Shown here in pieces: positions 1-9,004 of a stretch of 64,000 nucleotides of DNA. A program made the translations under genes and the position numbers. Origin of the DNA: Cytophagales bacterium (GTDB taxonomy: Bacteria > Bacteroidota > Bacteroidia > Cytophagales > Spirosomataceae); the NCBI GenBank assembly GCA_024742395.1, contig JANSYO010000014.1, positions 1 through 64,000 on the forward strand, written 5' to 3'. Under the pieces are notes generated by a model. That model was given only the letters and a program-made list of their open reading frames with translations. It was not told where the DNA came from and did not search any database. Positions within the stretch are counted from its first letter, which is position 1. Each line of letters begins with the position of its first letter.

Positions 1-340
1 CCATGAATAGGAGTAGTTTGTGGTACCTCCTGTCACAGAGACCGTGGCAGCACCATCACTTAATCCATTACAGCTGACATTTGTTTGACTGCTGATAGTA
101 GCTGAGAGAACGTTGGGCTGAGTGATGTTAACCGTAGCAGAAGCGTTACAGCCATTTGCATCCGTGACAGTGACGGAGTAAGTACCGGCGGCGAGATTGT
201 TTGCAGTAGCCAAGCTTCCCCCAGCCGGAGTCCATGAATAGGAGTAGTTTGTGGTACCTCCAGTCACAGAGACCGTGGCAGCACCATCACTTAATCCATT
301 ACAGCTGACATTTGTTTGACTGCTGATAGTAGCTGAGAGT
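1..340. repeat. Near-identical 231-bp tandem repeat inside the surface-protein gene
   Basis: Bases 1-109 recur at 232-340 with one visible mismatch, a period of 231 bp or 77 codons. The intervening 122 bases complete one SprB-like unit. The array probably continues to the left of the window. Such high identity suggests recent copying or gene conversion. Confidence 0.9.
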
Positions 341-3300
341 TGGGCATATGTTTGTAGTAAAGTAGGGTCATTTTCACCATTTTCATCAGCGATTTTATCT
401 CCGTCAGTATCTGGATTAAAACCAGAGTCTGATACATCAGAGATTTGTAAATTCTCAGAATTTGTAGCATTAATGGTACTACTAATGGTATAAAGAGTAT
501 TGGACGGATTATTGGGGGAAACCTTCAATACAATAGTTTCAATACCATTTCCACTCATTGTTGAGGTCTGCAATAAAAGGCTGTCGTTAGAAGAACCATT
601 AAATGATTCGTTAAAAAACAAACTTCTTTTTTCAGAAGTATATTTTGGAGATTCAGTTATACTATAGTTACCGCTTCCAAAAATCGCATCAAGGTCTAAT
701 TGGAGATTAATAGAATCTAAAGCTGTTGTTCCAAGGTTTTGTATGTTATAAGTAAATGTAATTTCACCTTTACAATCTACACTTAGGTTTAAAGCATGGC
801 CAATTGAAGTAAAGTTAATGATAAAGAAAGTTGAATCATTTTCATCCAAACCAAATGGAAAACCATCACCATTTGGGTCTGGGTCTGTTCCAAAATCTGA
901 ATAATCACTAGTTTTAGAGCCTAACGGAGCTAGAGCACTAACAAAGACTTGGTTTGTAAAATAGCCTTTACCTTGACCGCGATTTGTAACATTAGTTACC
1001 TCAATTACTACCCTAATCTGTCCGGTATCGTAGCCATTAAGGGTTCCAGAAGAGATTAAATCTTTGTCTCCGCTTCCATCGAATCCCAAATTTAATGCTA
1101 TGGTTCCTGGATTATCTATAAAACTAGGACCAGAAGTTACAATGTAATTTCCTACCCCAAAAACAGCATCAAGGTCATTTGCAAGGGATAGGCTGCTTAG
1201 ATTAGAGGCTCCAAGATTCTCAAGGTAATAGTCTAATGTCACCAAGTTGCCTGTAACATTTGCATTTAGAGAGATACCAATATTGGCCTCGTCACCTATG
1301 ATAATTTCTGTAAAGTCATCTTCTCCTGCATCCCCGGCATTACCATTACTGTTAGCGTCTGGTATAAATCCAGAATCAGACAAATCGGATACTGAATTTC
1401 CTCCAGGGTCTGTTGCTGTAACGGTAACTTGGTTATTGTATATCCCAAATCCATTACCCTGATCTGTAACAGTATTAACGCTAATTGTAGTTCTAAATAC
1501 CTCCTTTTCTCCCGGTCTGAGATAACCTCCTAGTATGATCCTATCAAAAATATTAAACCCAAAAAATTGTGGACTTAATGTTAAAGTACTGGCACCGGAG
1601 ATATAAGCTGGTTGGGCTTGAATTGAGTAATTACCACTTCCAAAAACTGGATTTAAGGGATCTTGCATAAAAAAGTTCGTTAAGGTAACGTCACCAAGAT
1701 TTTCAATAGTAAAGATGAATGTCAAGGTGGTACCATTAACTATGACTTGTTTGGCAATACCTACTGCAGGTGATCCTGTAATGATAACTGCGGTTGGGTC
1801 ATCCTCACCGGCCTCGCTTGGATCATCATTACCATTGGGGTCAGGGTCGAGACCATCATCAGAATTATCAGAATAAATAAGGCCTGAAGGATTAGATCCG
1901 CTTATGACGACCTGAGAATTATAAACACCATAGCCACTACCCTGATCTGATTCTGAGTCAACATTTACCACCAATTGAATTTGTCCCACAGCACCACTAC
2001 TTAAGGTAGAAGATGAGGAAAGGATATCTGTATTTGTGGAACCATCAAAAGAGCCATTTAAGGTAATTGTTCCAGGATCTATGATTAGAGTGGGATTTGT
2101 AGTGATAGTGTAGTTTCCTTTTCCAAAGGTTTCATCAAGATTGTCTGCTATGGATAAGTTTGATAGCGTACTCAAACTCAAATTCTCAAAATAGAGATCT
2201 AAAGTTACTTGTTTTCCTGAAATAGCGGCTTTTTGGGCAATACCTAGAAAATCTGCAGCTATGGTAAACGTAGTCGCATCATTTTCTCCAGCTTCATTAG
2301 CATCGCCATTTCCGTTTGGATCTGGGTCAGTACCCAAATCAGAAAGATCACTTAATATTCCACCATATTCACTTAAACCTGAAAAGGTAGATTGTAATGA
2401 ATAATTGCCAGCACCTAAGCCTTGGAAATTAGTAATATTATTAATATTGATTTTTAGTCTTATCTGTGCTGTTTCATCTACAGCCAAACTACTGCCTTGA
2501 GCATTTAGTAGTTCTTGATTTTCGCTGGTGCCATCAAAACTCGAGTTGAGTGAAATAGTACCGGGGTTATCAATAAAAGTAGGTGGTGAAGAAATATTGT
2601 AATTGCCGGGTCCAAAGACATTATCCAAAATCGTGGTTAGCGATAAGCTAGAGAAATTTAAATTACCTAAATTCTCTAAGAAGAAATCAAATGTAACTTC
2701 ACTACCTGATACTGACGCTGTCAGAGCTATTCCAATAGAAGGGTCTCCATTAAGATCTATTGGAGTAGGGTCTGCTTCGGCAGGATCACCATCCCCATTT
2801 GGATCAACATTGTTACCTTTAGTGGAAATATCGCTAATAGGATTGGCTTGTGGATCGAGTCCATTTAAAGTCACGCTTGATTGATAAATACCGACTCCAA
2901 AGCCCTGATCAGTAATATTAGTTATCCTAGTTTGAGTTTTAAATGAAATACTTTCACCTGCTCCAAGTGAACTACCGGCATTTAGAAGACTTGTATTGGA
3001 GTTACCATTATATCCCGAGTTATAATTAAACGTATTACTTCCAGAAACTGCAGTTGGATCCAATAAATGAATATAGTTTCCTGCCCCGAAAACTGCATTG
3101 AGGTTATTTGAGATAGTAATATTATTTACGTTTCGGTTTCCTAAATTTTCTACATGATACAAGAACTCTACAGTATAAATGCCACTAGTTACATCTATCA
3201 GCTTATACTCAAGAGCAATCCCTATTTCATCTTTGGCTGCAATAGAAAAGCTTGATTTATCATTTTCTCCAATTTCATTGGCATTGGAATTACCATTTGG

Positions 3301-4746
3301 GTCAGGATCAGTGCCATCATCGGAATAATCTTCTGATTTTACATTTGATGGAGAAAAACCAACAGCATATACCTGATTTTCGTAATTCCCCAAGCCCAAG
3401 CCCTGATCTGAAAGAATAATATTTTCTACTACAATTTGAAGGGTGACTACTCCTGCCTCAGTCAATGAACCTACAGTATTATCAACAAGTTGATTGTCAA
3501 AATTTCCATCAAAATGTGGGTTTAATTGAAGGCCTAAGGAAGAGCCAATAAATTTACTAGACCTAATATTATAATTACCCACCCCAAAAACAGCATTAAG
3601 ATCTTCAGTGACTGAAATTTTATTCAAAGGGGTATTGCCTAGATTTTCAAGAACAATATTTATAATAACGGAATCTGCAACAATTGATACTTGTTTTGCA
3701 ACACCTATTGCCGGCTCTTCACCGATGATGAAATTGGTGGGGTCATTCTCATCCGGGTCTCCTGCGTTTCCATTTCCATTTATATCTGGTTCCGTACCTT
3801 CATCGGATAAGTCTTGGGTTGTTTTGCCACCTGAAGAATTTCCTGAGGCAGTAGCCTGATTTTTATAGACACCAAGCCCTAAACCTTGATCCGTAACATT
3901 TGTTATGTCAATGACGACTTCTATTCCAGCCGTTTCACCAATCCCAAGAGTTCCACTACTAAAAATGTCGGTAGATGAACTACCATTATAACCTTCATTT
4001 AATATTATTGTTTCGGGATTATCAAAAAAGGAAGGAACAGTATTAATTGAATAATTTCCGGCCCCTAAAACGGCATCTAGGTTGTCTACAAGACTTAAAT
4101 TCTGTAAATCACGATTTCCCAAATTCTCTAAATTGAACCTAAAGGTTGCTTGATTTCCATTCATGCTCGCTGACTTAGCGACACCTATCAGAGGATTTTG
4201 AAATAAATCTATAAGAGTTGGGTCATTCTCATTAGCATCACCAGCATCTCCGTTGCCGTTCGAGTCAGGATCTGTATTCCAATCTGATAAGTCAGAAACA
4301 CTTCCTGATGTTGATCCTTCAGCTGTTACCGTGACTTGGTTACTATAAATACCAAAGCCAATTCCTTGATCTGTTGGTGTGTCAATGGTAACGCCAAAAG
4401 TAAGGGTACCAAAGGATCTTGGCTCCAAGTCAGTTGGAACATTCAGGTATGAATTTGTGGAATTTAATAAATTGGTATTACTGGATCCATTGAAAGATGG
4501 ATTTGCCACTAGAGTTCCAGTTGCAGTTGGAGGGGTGGATAAACTGTAATTCCCTGTTCCAAATACTGCGTCTAAATCTTCTAATACTTGAATTGTTGTT
4601 AAGTTTTCATTTCCAAGATTTTCAATTATTAACGTGAATACTTGTTCTCTTCCCAAAGGCTCTACAGATTTGGCAATACCAATACTCGCTTGGCCAAATG
4701 AAGCAAAGGAAAATGAAAGAAATATAATTGTTAAAAGTCTGTTCAT
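1..4746 (-). CDS. Giant repeat-built surface protein, 5' part (SprB-type and DUF11-like repeats)
   Basis: The reading frame is open from ATG at 4746 to the left edge (1582 codons), so the C-terminus lies outside the window. It starts with a Sec signal peptide (about 20 residues, ending FASFGQA). About nine repeats of some 150-160 residues follow, each opening with a variant of IGIAKxxxxxG and containing ENLGN and D(L)xAVFGxGNY, which resembles DUF11/conserved-repeat domains. They are joined by acidic linkers of the type DPDPNGNGDANE, reminiscent of calcium-binding type-3 repeats. The last part seen consists of SprB-like repeats (VSCNGLSDGAATVSVTGG, GTYSVTVTDANGC) of 77 residues. SprB is the gliding-motility adhesin of Bacteroidota exported by T9SS; a cell-surface or adhesin role is inferred. 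A T9SS sorting signal would be in the missing part. Confidence 0.85.
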   Translation of the reverse strand, partial: MNRLLTIIFLSFSFASFGQASIGIAKSVEPLGREQVFTLIIENLGNENLTTIQVLEDLDAVFGTGNYSLSTPPTATGTLVANPSFNGSSNTNLLNSTNSYLNVPTDLEPRSFGTLTFGVTIDTPTDQGIGFGIYSNQVTVTAEGSTSGSVSDLSDWNTDPDSNGNGDAGDANENDPTLIDLFQNPLIGVAKSASMNGNQATFRFNLENLGNRDLQNLSLVDNLDAVLGAGNYSINTVPSFFDNPETIILNEGYNGSSSTDIFSSGTLGIGETAGIEVVIDITNVTDQGLGLGVYKNQATASGNSSGGKTTQDLSDEGTEPDINGNGNAGDPDENDPTNFIIGEEPAIGVAKQVSIVADSVIINIVLENLGNTPLNKISVTEDLNAVFGVGNYNIRSSKFIGSSLGLQLNPHFDGNFDNQLVDNTVGSLTEAGVVTLQIVVENIILSDQGLGLGNYENQVYAVGFSPSNVKSEDYSDDGTDPDPNGNSNANEIGENDKSSFSIAAKDEIGIALEYKLIDVTSGIYTVEFLYHVENLGNRNVNNITISNNLNAVFGAGNYIHLLDPTAVSGSNTFNYNSGYNGNSNTSLLNAGSSLGAGESISFKTQTRITNITDQGFGVGIYQSSVTLNGLDPQANPISDISTKGNNVDPNGDGDPAEADPTPIDLNGDPSIGIALTASVSGSEVTFDFFLENLGNLNFSSLSLTTILDNVFGPGNYNISSPPTFIDNPGTISLNSSFDGTSENQELLNAQGSSLAVDETAQIRLKININNITNFQGLGAGNYSLQSTFSGLSEYGGILSDLSDLGTDPDPNGNGDANEAGENDATTFTIAADFLGIAQKAAISGKQVTLDLYFENLSLSTLSNLSIADNLDETFGKGNYTITTNPTLIIDPGTITLNGSFDGSTNTDILSSSSTLSSGAVGQIQLVVNVDSESDQGSGYGVYNSQVVISGSNPSGLIYSDNSDDGLDPDPNGNDDPSEAGEDDPTAVIITGSPAVGIAKQVIVNGTTLTFIFTIENLGDVTLTNFFMQDPLNPVFGSGNYSIQAQPAYISGASTLTLSPQFFGFNIFDRIILGGYLRPGEKEVFRTTISVNTVTDQGNGFGIYNNQVTVTATDPGGNSVSDLSDSGFIPDANSNGNAGDAGEDDFTEIIIGDEANIGISLNANVTGNLVTLDYYLENLGASNLSSLSLANDLDAVFGVGNYIVTSGPSFIDNPGTIALNLGFDGSGDKDLISSGTLNGYDTGQIRVVIEVTNVTNRGQGKGYFTNQVFVSALAPLGSKTSDYSDFGTDPDPNGDGFPFGLDENDSTFFIINFTSIGHALNLSVDCKGEITFTYNIQNLGTTALDSINLQLDLDAIFGSGNYSITESPKYTSEKRSLFFNESFNGSSNDSLLLQTSTMSGNGIETIVLKVSPNNPSNTLYTISSTINATNSENLQISDVSDSGFNPDTDGDKIADENGENDPTLLQTYAQLSATISSQTNVSCNGLSDGAATVSVTGGTTNYSYSWTPAGGSLATANNLAAGTYSVTVTDANGCNASATVNITQPNVLSATISSQTNVSCNGLSDGAATVSVTGGTTNYSYSW

Positions 4747-5247
4747 GTAGGTCTTGTTATAAAGTGGTTTCTTGAAAGGAGTAAGAACGTTTTAATCAGG
4801 AATATGTGACAACTAGTATTGTCAGACGAATATTATGGAATTTCTAATTTTTTAAAGGCAGGAGAGCTTGAGTTTTTCATGGTCTTGAATTGATTGGTTT
4901 AAATCTTACTTCTTTTCTAATTACACTATTACTGTAGAGTAAATTTCAAATAAGTTTATTGTCGGTATGATGACTTGGTATCTAAATACAAAAATAAACA
5001 AAGGCAATATTTTAAGTTCATCCCTATACGCAATATAGTACATGCTATCGATCTGGCGAAATTAATTACTGTGAAAACTCCCCTTTTCTAAGATTAGATT
5101 GAAGCAATATTGACCGAACTGTTTAGGCAAGTGATAATAGCCTGATAAACTTCAAAATTTAACAGATTATAGTAAAAAATACTTGATTGCAGTCAAAGTA
5201 ACATACTTCTGTTTTATATTTACACCTTAACCGAATCAGATTTAGAA
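4747..5247. other. Intergenic region between divergent genes
   Basis: About 500 AT-rich bases lie between the surface-protein start (minus) and the receiver-domain gene (plus). I see no convincing reading frame, hairpin or repeat. Both flanking genes must be transcribed outward from here. A TATATTTA stretch at about 5214-5221 is close to the Bacteroidota -7 box (TAnnTTTG) but is not a clear match. Confidence 0.5.
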
Positions 5248-5622
5248 ATGTCATCACCCAAAAATGTCCTAATCGCAGAGGACTCCTCCGTAATCCAAAA
5301 CTTAGCTAAGAAGATTCTTGAGTTCCAAAATTTTAAGATCACAGCTGTAAAAAACGGAGAGCAGGTTATTCAGCTTCTTGAAAAAGAGTCTTTTGATATT
5401 GTTCTTCTTGACATCAATATGCCCGTAATGGATGGTATTGAATGTGTTCAGGCTATCAGAGAAAATGACGCAACTGCTGATATGCCGGTGGTAGCCATTA
5501 CTGGAAATGCTAGAAATTATACTGAAGACGAATACAAAGATGCTGGTTTCAATGAAGTTCTCATGAAACCGTTAAACTTTGACATGCTTGTAAAAGTGGT
5601 TAAAGACCTAACCGAAGCTTAA
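5248..5622 (+). CDS. Single-domain response regulator (CheY-like receiver)
   Basis: The 124 residues form one receiver domain with no output domain. Visible key residues are the acidic pair E11-D12, the phosphoacceptor D55 in LLDINMP, T85 in ITGNA and K107 in MKPLN. Such proteins relay phosphate within phosphorelays or bind partner proteins. No kinase gene is adjacent, so the partner is unknown. The gene ends 16 bases before the MBL-fold hydrolase gene and may be co-transcribed with it. Confidence 0.93.
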   Translation: MSSPKNVLIAEDSSVIQNLAKKILEFQNFKITAVKNGEQVIQLLEKESFDIVLLDINMPVMDGIECVQAIRENDATADMPVVAITGNARNYTEDEYKDAGFNEVLMKPLNFDMLVKVVKDLTEA

Positions 5623-5638
5623 GAGTATTCAAAACCAT

Positions 5639-6403
5639 ATGAAAATCACAATATTAGGAACGGGCACGTCATCTGGGGTGCCCGTTCTTACGTGTGATTG
5701 CTCCGTTTGTACTTCTGAAAACCCAAAAGACAAGAGACTTAGGGTCTCCGTTCTGGTTCAGACTGATCAGTTAAATATTGTCATTGACACAGGTCCGGAT
5801 TTCAGGCAGCAACTTCTCAAGCAAGGCATTAAAAAGCTTGACGCCGTACTGTTTACCCATGAGCACAAAGATCATACTGCGGGTTTAGATGATGTTCGCC
5901 CGTTTAATTACCTTCAGGGAAAGCAGTACATGAATATTTATGGGCGAGAACAGGTGCTGGAGCAATTAAAAAGAGAATTTCACTACGCTTTTTTAGAGGA
6001 GTCTTATCCCGGAGTTCCACTGATTCATACACACATCATTAAGAACAAACCTTTCTTAATTGAAAACCTTGAAATCCTGCCCATTGATGTTCTTCATCAT
6101 AAGCTACCTGTATTTGGCTTCAGGATTAAGGATTTTACCTATATAACCGATGTAAATTATATTTCTGCTAAGGAGAAAGAGAAAGTAAAAGGCACCAAGC
6201 TTCTGGTACTTGATGCACTTCAAAGGACTCCTCATATTTCTCACTTTACCCTCTCTCAAGCCATTGATTTCGCACAGGAAATAGGAGCAGAGAAAACCTA
6301 TCTTACCCACATTTCTCATAAAATGGGACTTCATAATGAGGTCAATTCAGAACTACCTGATGGAATTGAACTGGCCTATGACGGGCTTCAAATTCACTTA
6401 TAA
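5639..6403 (+). CDS. MBL-fold metallo-hydrolase (PhnP-like phosphodiesterase family)
   Basis: The 254 residues show the metallo-beta-lactamase fold: an N-terminal GTGTSSGVP strand-loop, then T-H74-x-H76-x-D78-H79 as the di-metal motif, followed by AGLDDVRPFN. Later histidines lie in DVLHHKLP and near the C-terminus in HISHKMGLH. The N-terminal CDCSVC cluster is also seen in PhnP-type proteins. These act on cyclic nucleotide or phosphoribosyl cyclic phosphate substrates, but the substrate here cannot be read from sequence. Probably cytoplasmic, because no signal peptide is present. Confidence 0.88.
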   Translation: MKITILGTGTSSGVPVLTCDCSVCTSENPKDKRLRVSVLVQTDQLNIVIDTGPDFRQQLLKQGIKKLDAVLFTHEHKDHTAGLDDVRPFNYLQGKQYMNIYGREQVLEQLKREFHYAFLEESYPGVPLIHTHIIKNKPFLIENLEILPIDVLHHKLPVFGFRIKDFTYITDVNYISAKEKEKVKGTKLLVLDALQRTPHISHFTLSQAIDFAQEIGAEKTYLTHISHKMGLHNEVNSELPDGIELAYDGLQIHL

Positions 6404-6548
6404 ACTCAATTATTTCTCGGTTTCGTCGGTTTTTTTTCTTGATTGGTAGAATAGCTGTGCGTTCTGCTAAACTATTGACTAGCTTTTATGTGTATGTATA
6501 GTGGTGGCTATTGAAGTTGCTAGTCCGTTTTAAAAATGAAACCTATTT

Positions 6549-8924
6549 ATGAAGCCATTCTTCAAATTTTTACTTTTTACGTTTTTACTTTTTTCTATTC
6601 TCAAGGTACATGCACAAGAATCAGAAGTGCTGGTTCAAGGTACTGTGCTGAATCTTGATAAAAGCCCCGTAGAGTTTGCCACCATTCTTTTGAAAGATCT
6701 GGATTCAGAAGAGTTAATAGATGGAACCACGGCAGATATAGAAGGCAAGTTTGAGCTTAAATCACCTAATGCTCAATTTTTTGCAGAAATTAGCTTTATA
6801 GGTTTTGAAAGTAAAGTAATTAGAAGTTTTAAAGTTCAGAATGGGATTGTAAATCTGGGGCAGATAATTTTAGGTGAAGACAATAAACTACTGGACGAAG
6901 TAGTGGTAAGAGCAGAGCGATCTCAAACAGAGTTTGAACTCGACAAAAGAGTTTTTAATGTAGGGAAAGATCTGGCTTCTACCGGTGCGAGTGCTCTCGA
7001 AGTACTTAACAATGTACCATCCGTTAATGTGAACATTGAAGGGGAAATTAGTCTTAGAGGAAGTTCTGGGGTTCAGATTTTAATTAATGGAAAACCATCT
7101 GTTTTGGCTTCTGAACAAGGGAATGCTTTGGGTACTATCACGGCAGAAATGATTGAGAAGATTGAGGTAATCACAAACCCTTCAGCTAAATATGATGCCG
7201 AAGGAACCAGTGGAATTATCAATATCATCATCAAAAAAGATCAAAGAAAGGGCTTGAATGGTTCTATTTCTTTAAATACCGGGGTTCCGGATAATCACAG
7301 CATCGGGGTGAGTCTAAACAGAAGAACCGAAAAGTTCAATCTATTTAGCCAGTTAGGTGCAGGCTACAGGTCTTTGCCTAGAATTGGAGAGGATATAAAC
7401 TTAAATTTAACAACCAATGAACGTATAGAAAGTGAGGGGACAGAATATAGAAATGAAACCTTTTACAATTTTATTTTAGGTACTGACTATCACTTGAATG
7501 AAACAAGTGTTTTTACACTTTCTGGTAACTTTGCTTACGAAGTAGAAACACAGCCATCCCGTACAAATTTTACTAGCTATGACGGAGCCGGGAATCTGGA
7601 GTCAGAATGGTATAGAGAAGAGACCACCGAGGCAGGAAACCCCAAATGGCAATACGATTTTCAATTCAAAAAGGACTTTAAAGACCATAAAGATCATACT
7701 CTTTTAGCTTCGGCCTTGGGTAGTTTTTTTGGGAAGGATCAGTCTTCAAGTTTCTCCAATACCTTCACTTCAGGCGAATCGTTTTTAAATAATCAGCAAA
7801 CCAGTACAAATTTTCAAGAGGCCGAGAGCATTTTCAAAATTGATTATACGCAGCCTTTTGCAGAGAAGTTTACATGGGAGCTAGGTTCGCAATATGTGAT
7901 AAATGATGTGGGGAATGACTATTCTGTAAGTGACTTTATTGACGGAAGCTTCGTTGAGAATGCCGAGTTAACGAATGATTTTGATTATAATCAGAAGGTT
8001 TTAGCGGCCTATTCTACCGCTTCTTTTGAAGGTGAAAAGTGGGGACTTAAGCTGGGTGCTCGTGTTGAAAATACTGACTTGAAAACATACCTGGCTACTA
8101 CGAATGTTTCTAATAATCAGAATTATACTAACCTCTTTCCTACGCTACATACCTCATTAAAAATGACAAAGGAGTTTTCTTTGCAGGCGGGGTATTCAAA
8201 AAGAATTTTCAGACCAAGGCTTTGGGATTTGAATCCGTTCTTTAATATCAGAAACAATTTCAATGTGAGAACCGGTAATCCAAACCTACTGCCGGAGTTC
8301 ACTGATTCTTACGAGGTTACTGCAATTTACCTGCTTGAAAAACTCTCACTTAATTCCGCAATATTTCATAGGTATACTGAAAACGTAGTAGAACGTATCT
8401 CCACCTTTATTGATGGGGTAAGTTATTCTAAACCTGACAACATAGGAACAAACAGGTCTACAGGTTTTGAACTGAATGGTAAGTACACACCTAATAAATG
8501 GCTAACAATTAATGGTGATTTTAATTACAATGTTTTCAAAAGAGAGGGTTCATTAGAGGCTATTTCATTTGATTTCAATGGAAATAGCTGGTCATCGAGA
8601 CTGAATGCCAAGTTTAACTTACCAAAAGATATTGATCTGGAATTTAGCGGTAATTACCGCTCAGGTTATAAAACTGTGCAAAGTGTAATTTCTGAGCAGG
8701 CTTTTGCCAATATGGGGGTTCGTAAAAAATTAATGAAAGGCAGAGGAGTAATAAACATCAGTGTTCGAGATATTTTTGCTTCACGTATTTCAATTAGCGA
8801 AACCACACAGCCTGAATTTTACCTATACAGCAGAGATTTAAGAGGTAGGTTTGTGACTTTAGGTTTTAGCTATGGTTTCGGAAAGGGAGAGGCTATGGAA
8901 TTTAGCGGAGCAAGAAGACGTTAA
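6549..8924 (+). CDS. TonB-dependent outer-membrane receptor
   Basis: The 791-residue protein starts with a signal peptide ending KVHAQ. A carboxypeptidase-regulatory-like beta-sandwich follows at about 27-115 (VLVQGTVLNLDKSPVEFATI), then a plug domain (about 120-230, including LRGSSGVQILINGKPS and the IEVITNPSAKYDAEGTSGI segment). The rest is an outer-membrane beta-barrel of the OMP_b-brl_3 type. This is the Bacteroidota-specific receptor architecture. The substrate is unknown because no SusD partner or transport gene is adjacent. The ATG at 6549 precedes the hydrophobic signal directly. Confidence 0.92.
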   Translation: MKPFFKFLLFTFLLFSILKVHAQESEVLVQGTVLNLDKSPVEFATILLKDLDSEELIDGTTADIEGKFELKSPNAQFFAEISFIGFESKVIRSFKVQNGIVNLGQIILGEDNKLLDEVVVRAERSQTEFELDKRVFNVGKDLASTGASALEVLNNVPSVNVNIEGEISLRGSSGVQILINGKPSVLASEQGNALGTITAEMIEKIEVITNPSAKYDAEGTSGIINIIIKKDQRKGLNGSISLNTGVPDNHSIGVSLNRRTEKFNLFSQLGAGYRSLPRIGEDINLNLTTNERIESEGTEYRNETFYNFILGTDYHLNETSVFTLSGNFAYEVETQPSRTNFTSYDGAGNLESEWYREETTEAGNPKWQYDFQFKKDFKDHKDHTLLASALGSFFGKDQSSSFSNTFTSGESFLNNQQTSTNFQEAESIFKIDYTQPFAEKFTWELGSQYVINDVGNDYSVSDFIDGSFVENAELTNDFDYNQKVLAAYSTASFEGEKWGLKLGARVENTDLKTYLATTNVSNNQNYTNLFPTLHTSLKMTKEFSLQAGYSKRIFRPRLWDLNPFFNIRNNFNVRTGNPNLLPEFTDSYEVTAIYLLEKLSLNSAIFHRYTENVVERISTFIDGVSYSKPDNIGTNRSTGFELNGKYTPNKWLTINGDFNYNVFKREGSLEAISFDFNGNSWSSRLNAKFNLPKDIDLEFSGNYRSGYKTVQSVISEQAFANMGVRKKLMKGRGVINISVRDIFASRISISETTQPEFYLYSRDLRGRFVTLGFSYGFGKGEAMEFSGARRR

Positions 8925-9004
8925 TTTTGCCTAAAGTTTTAGTATTCTGGCAATCTTTTGCTTCTGCTCTTTTGAGTTAAGAAGAGAAGAAATAAATTGC
9001 GTTT

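Noticed and set aside
1247-3859. Three plus-strand frames of 71-93 codons inside the giant surface-protein gene
   Set aside because: They lie opposite repeated, clearly coding minus-strand sequence and recur with its repeats; they are antisense shadows.
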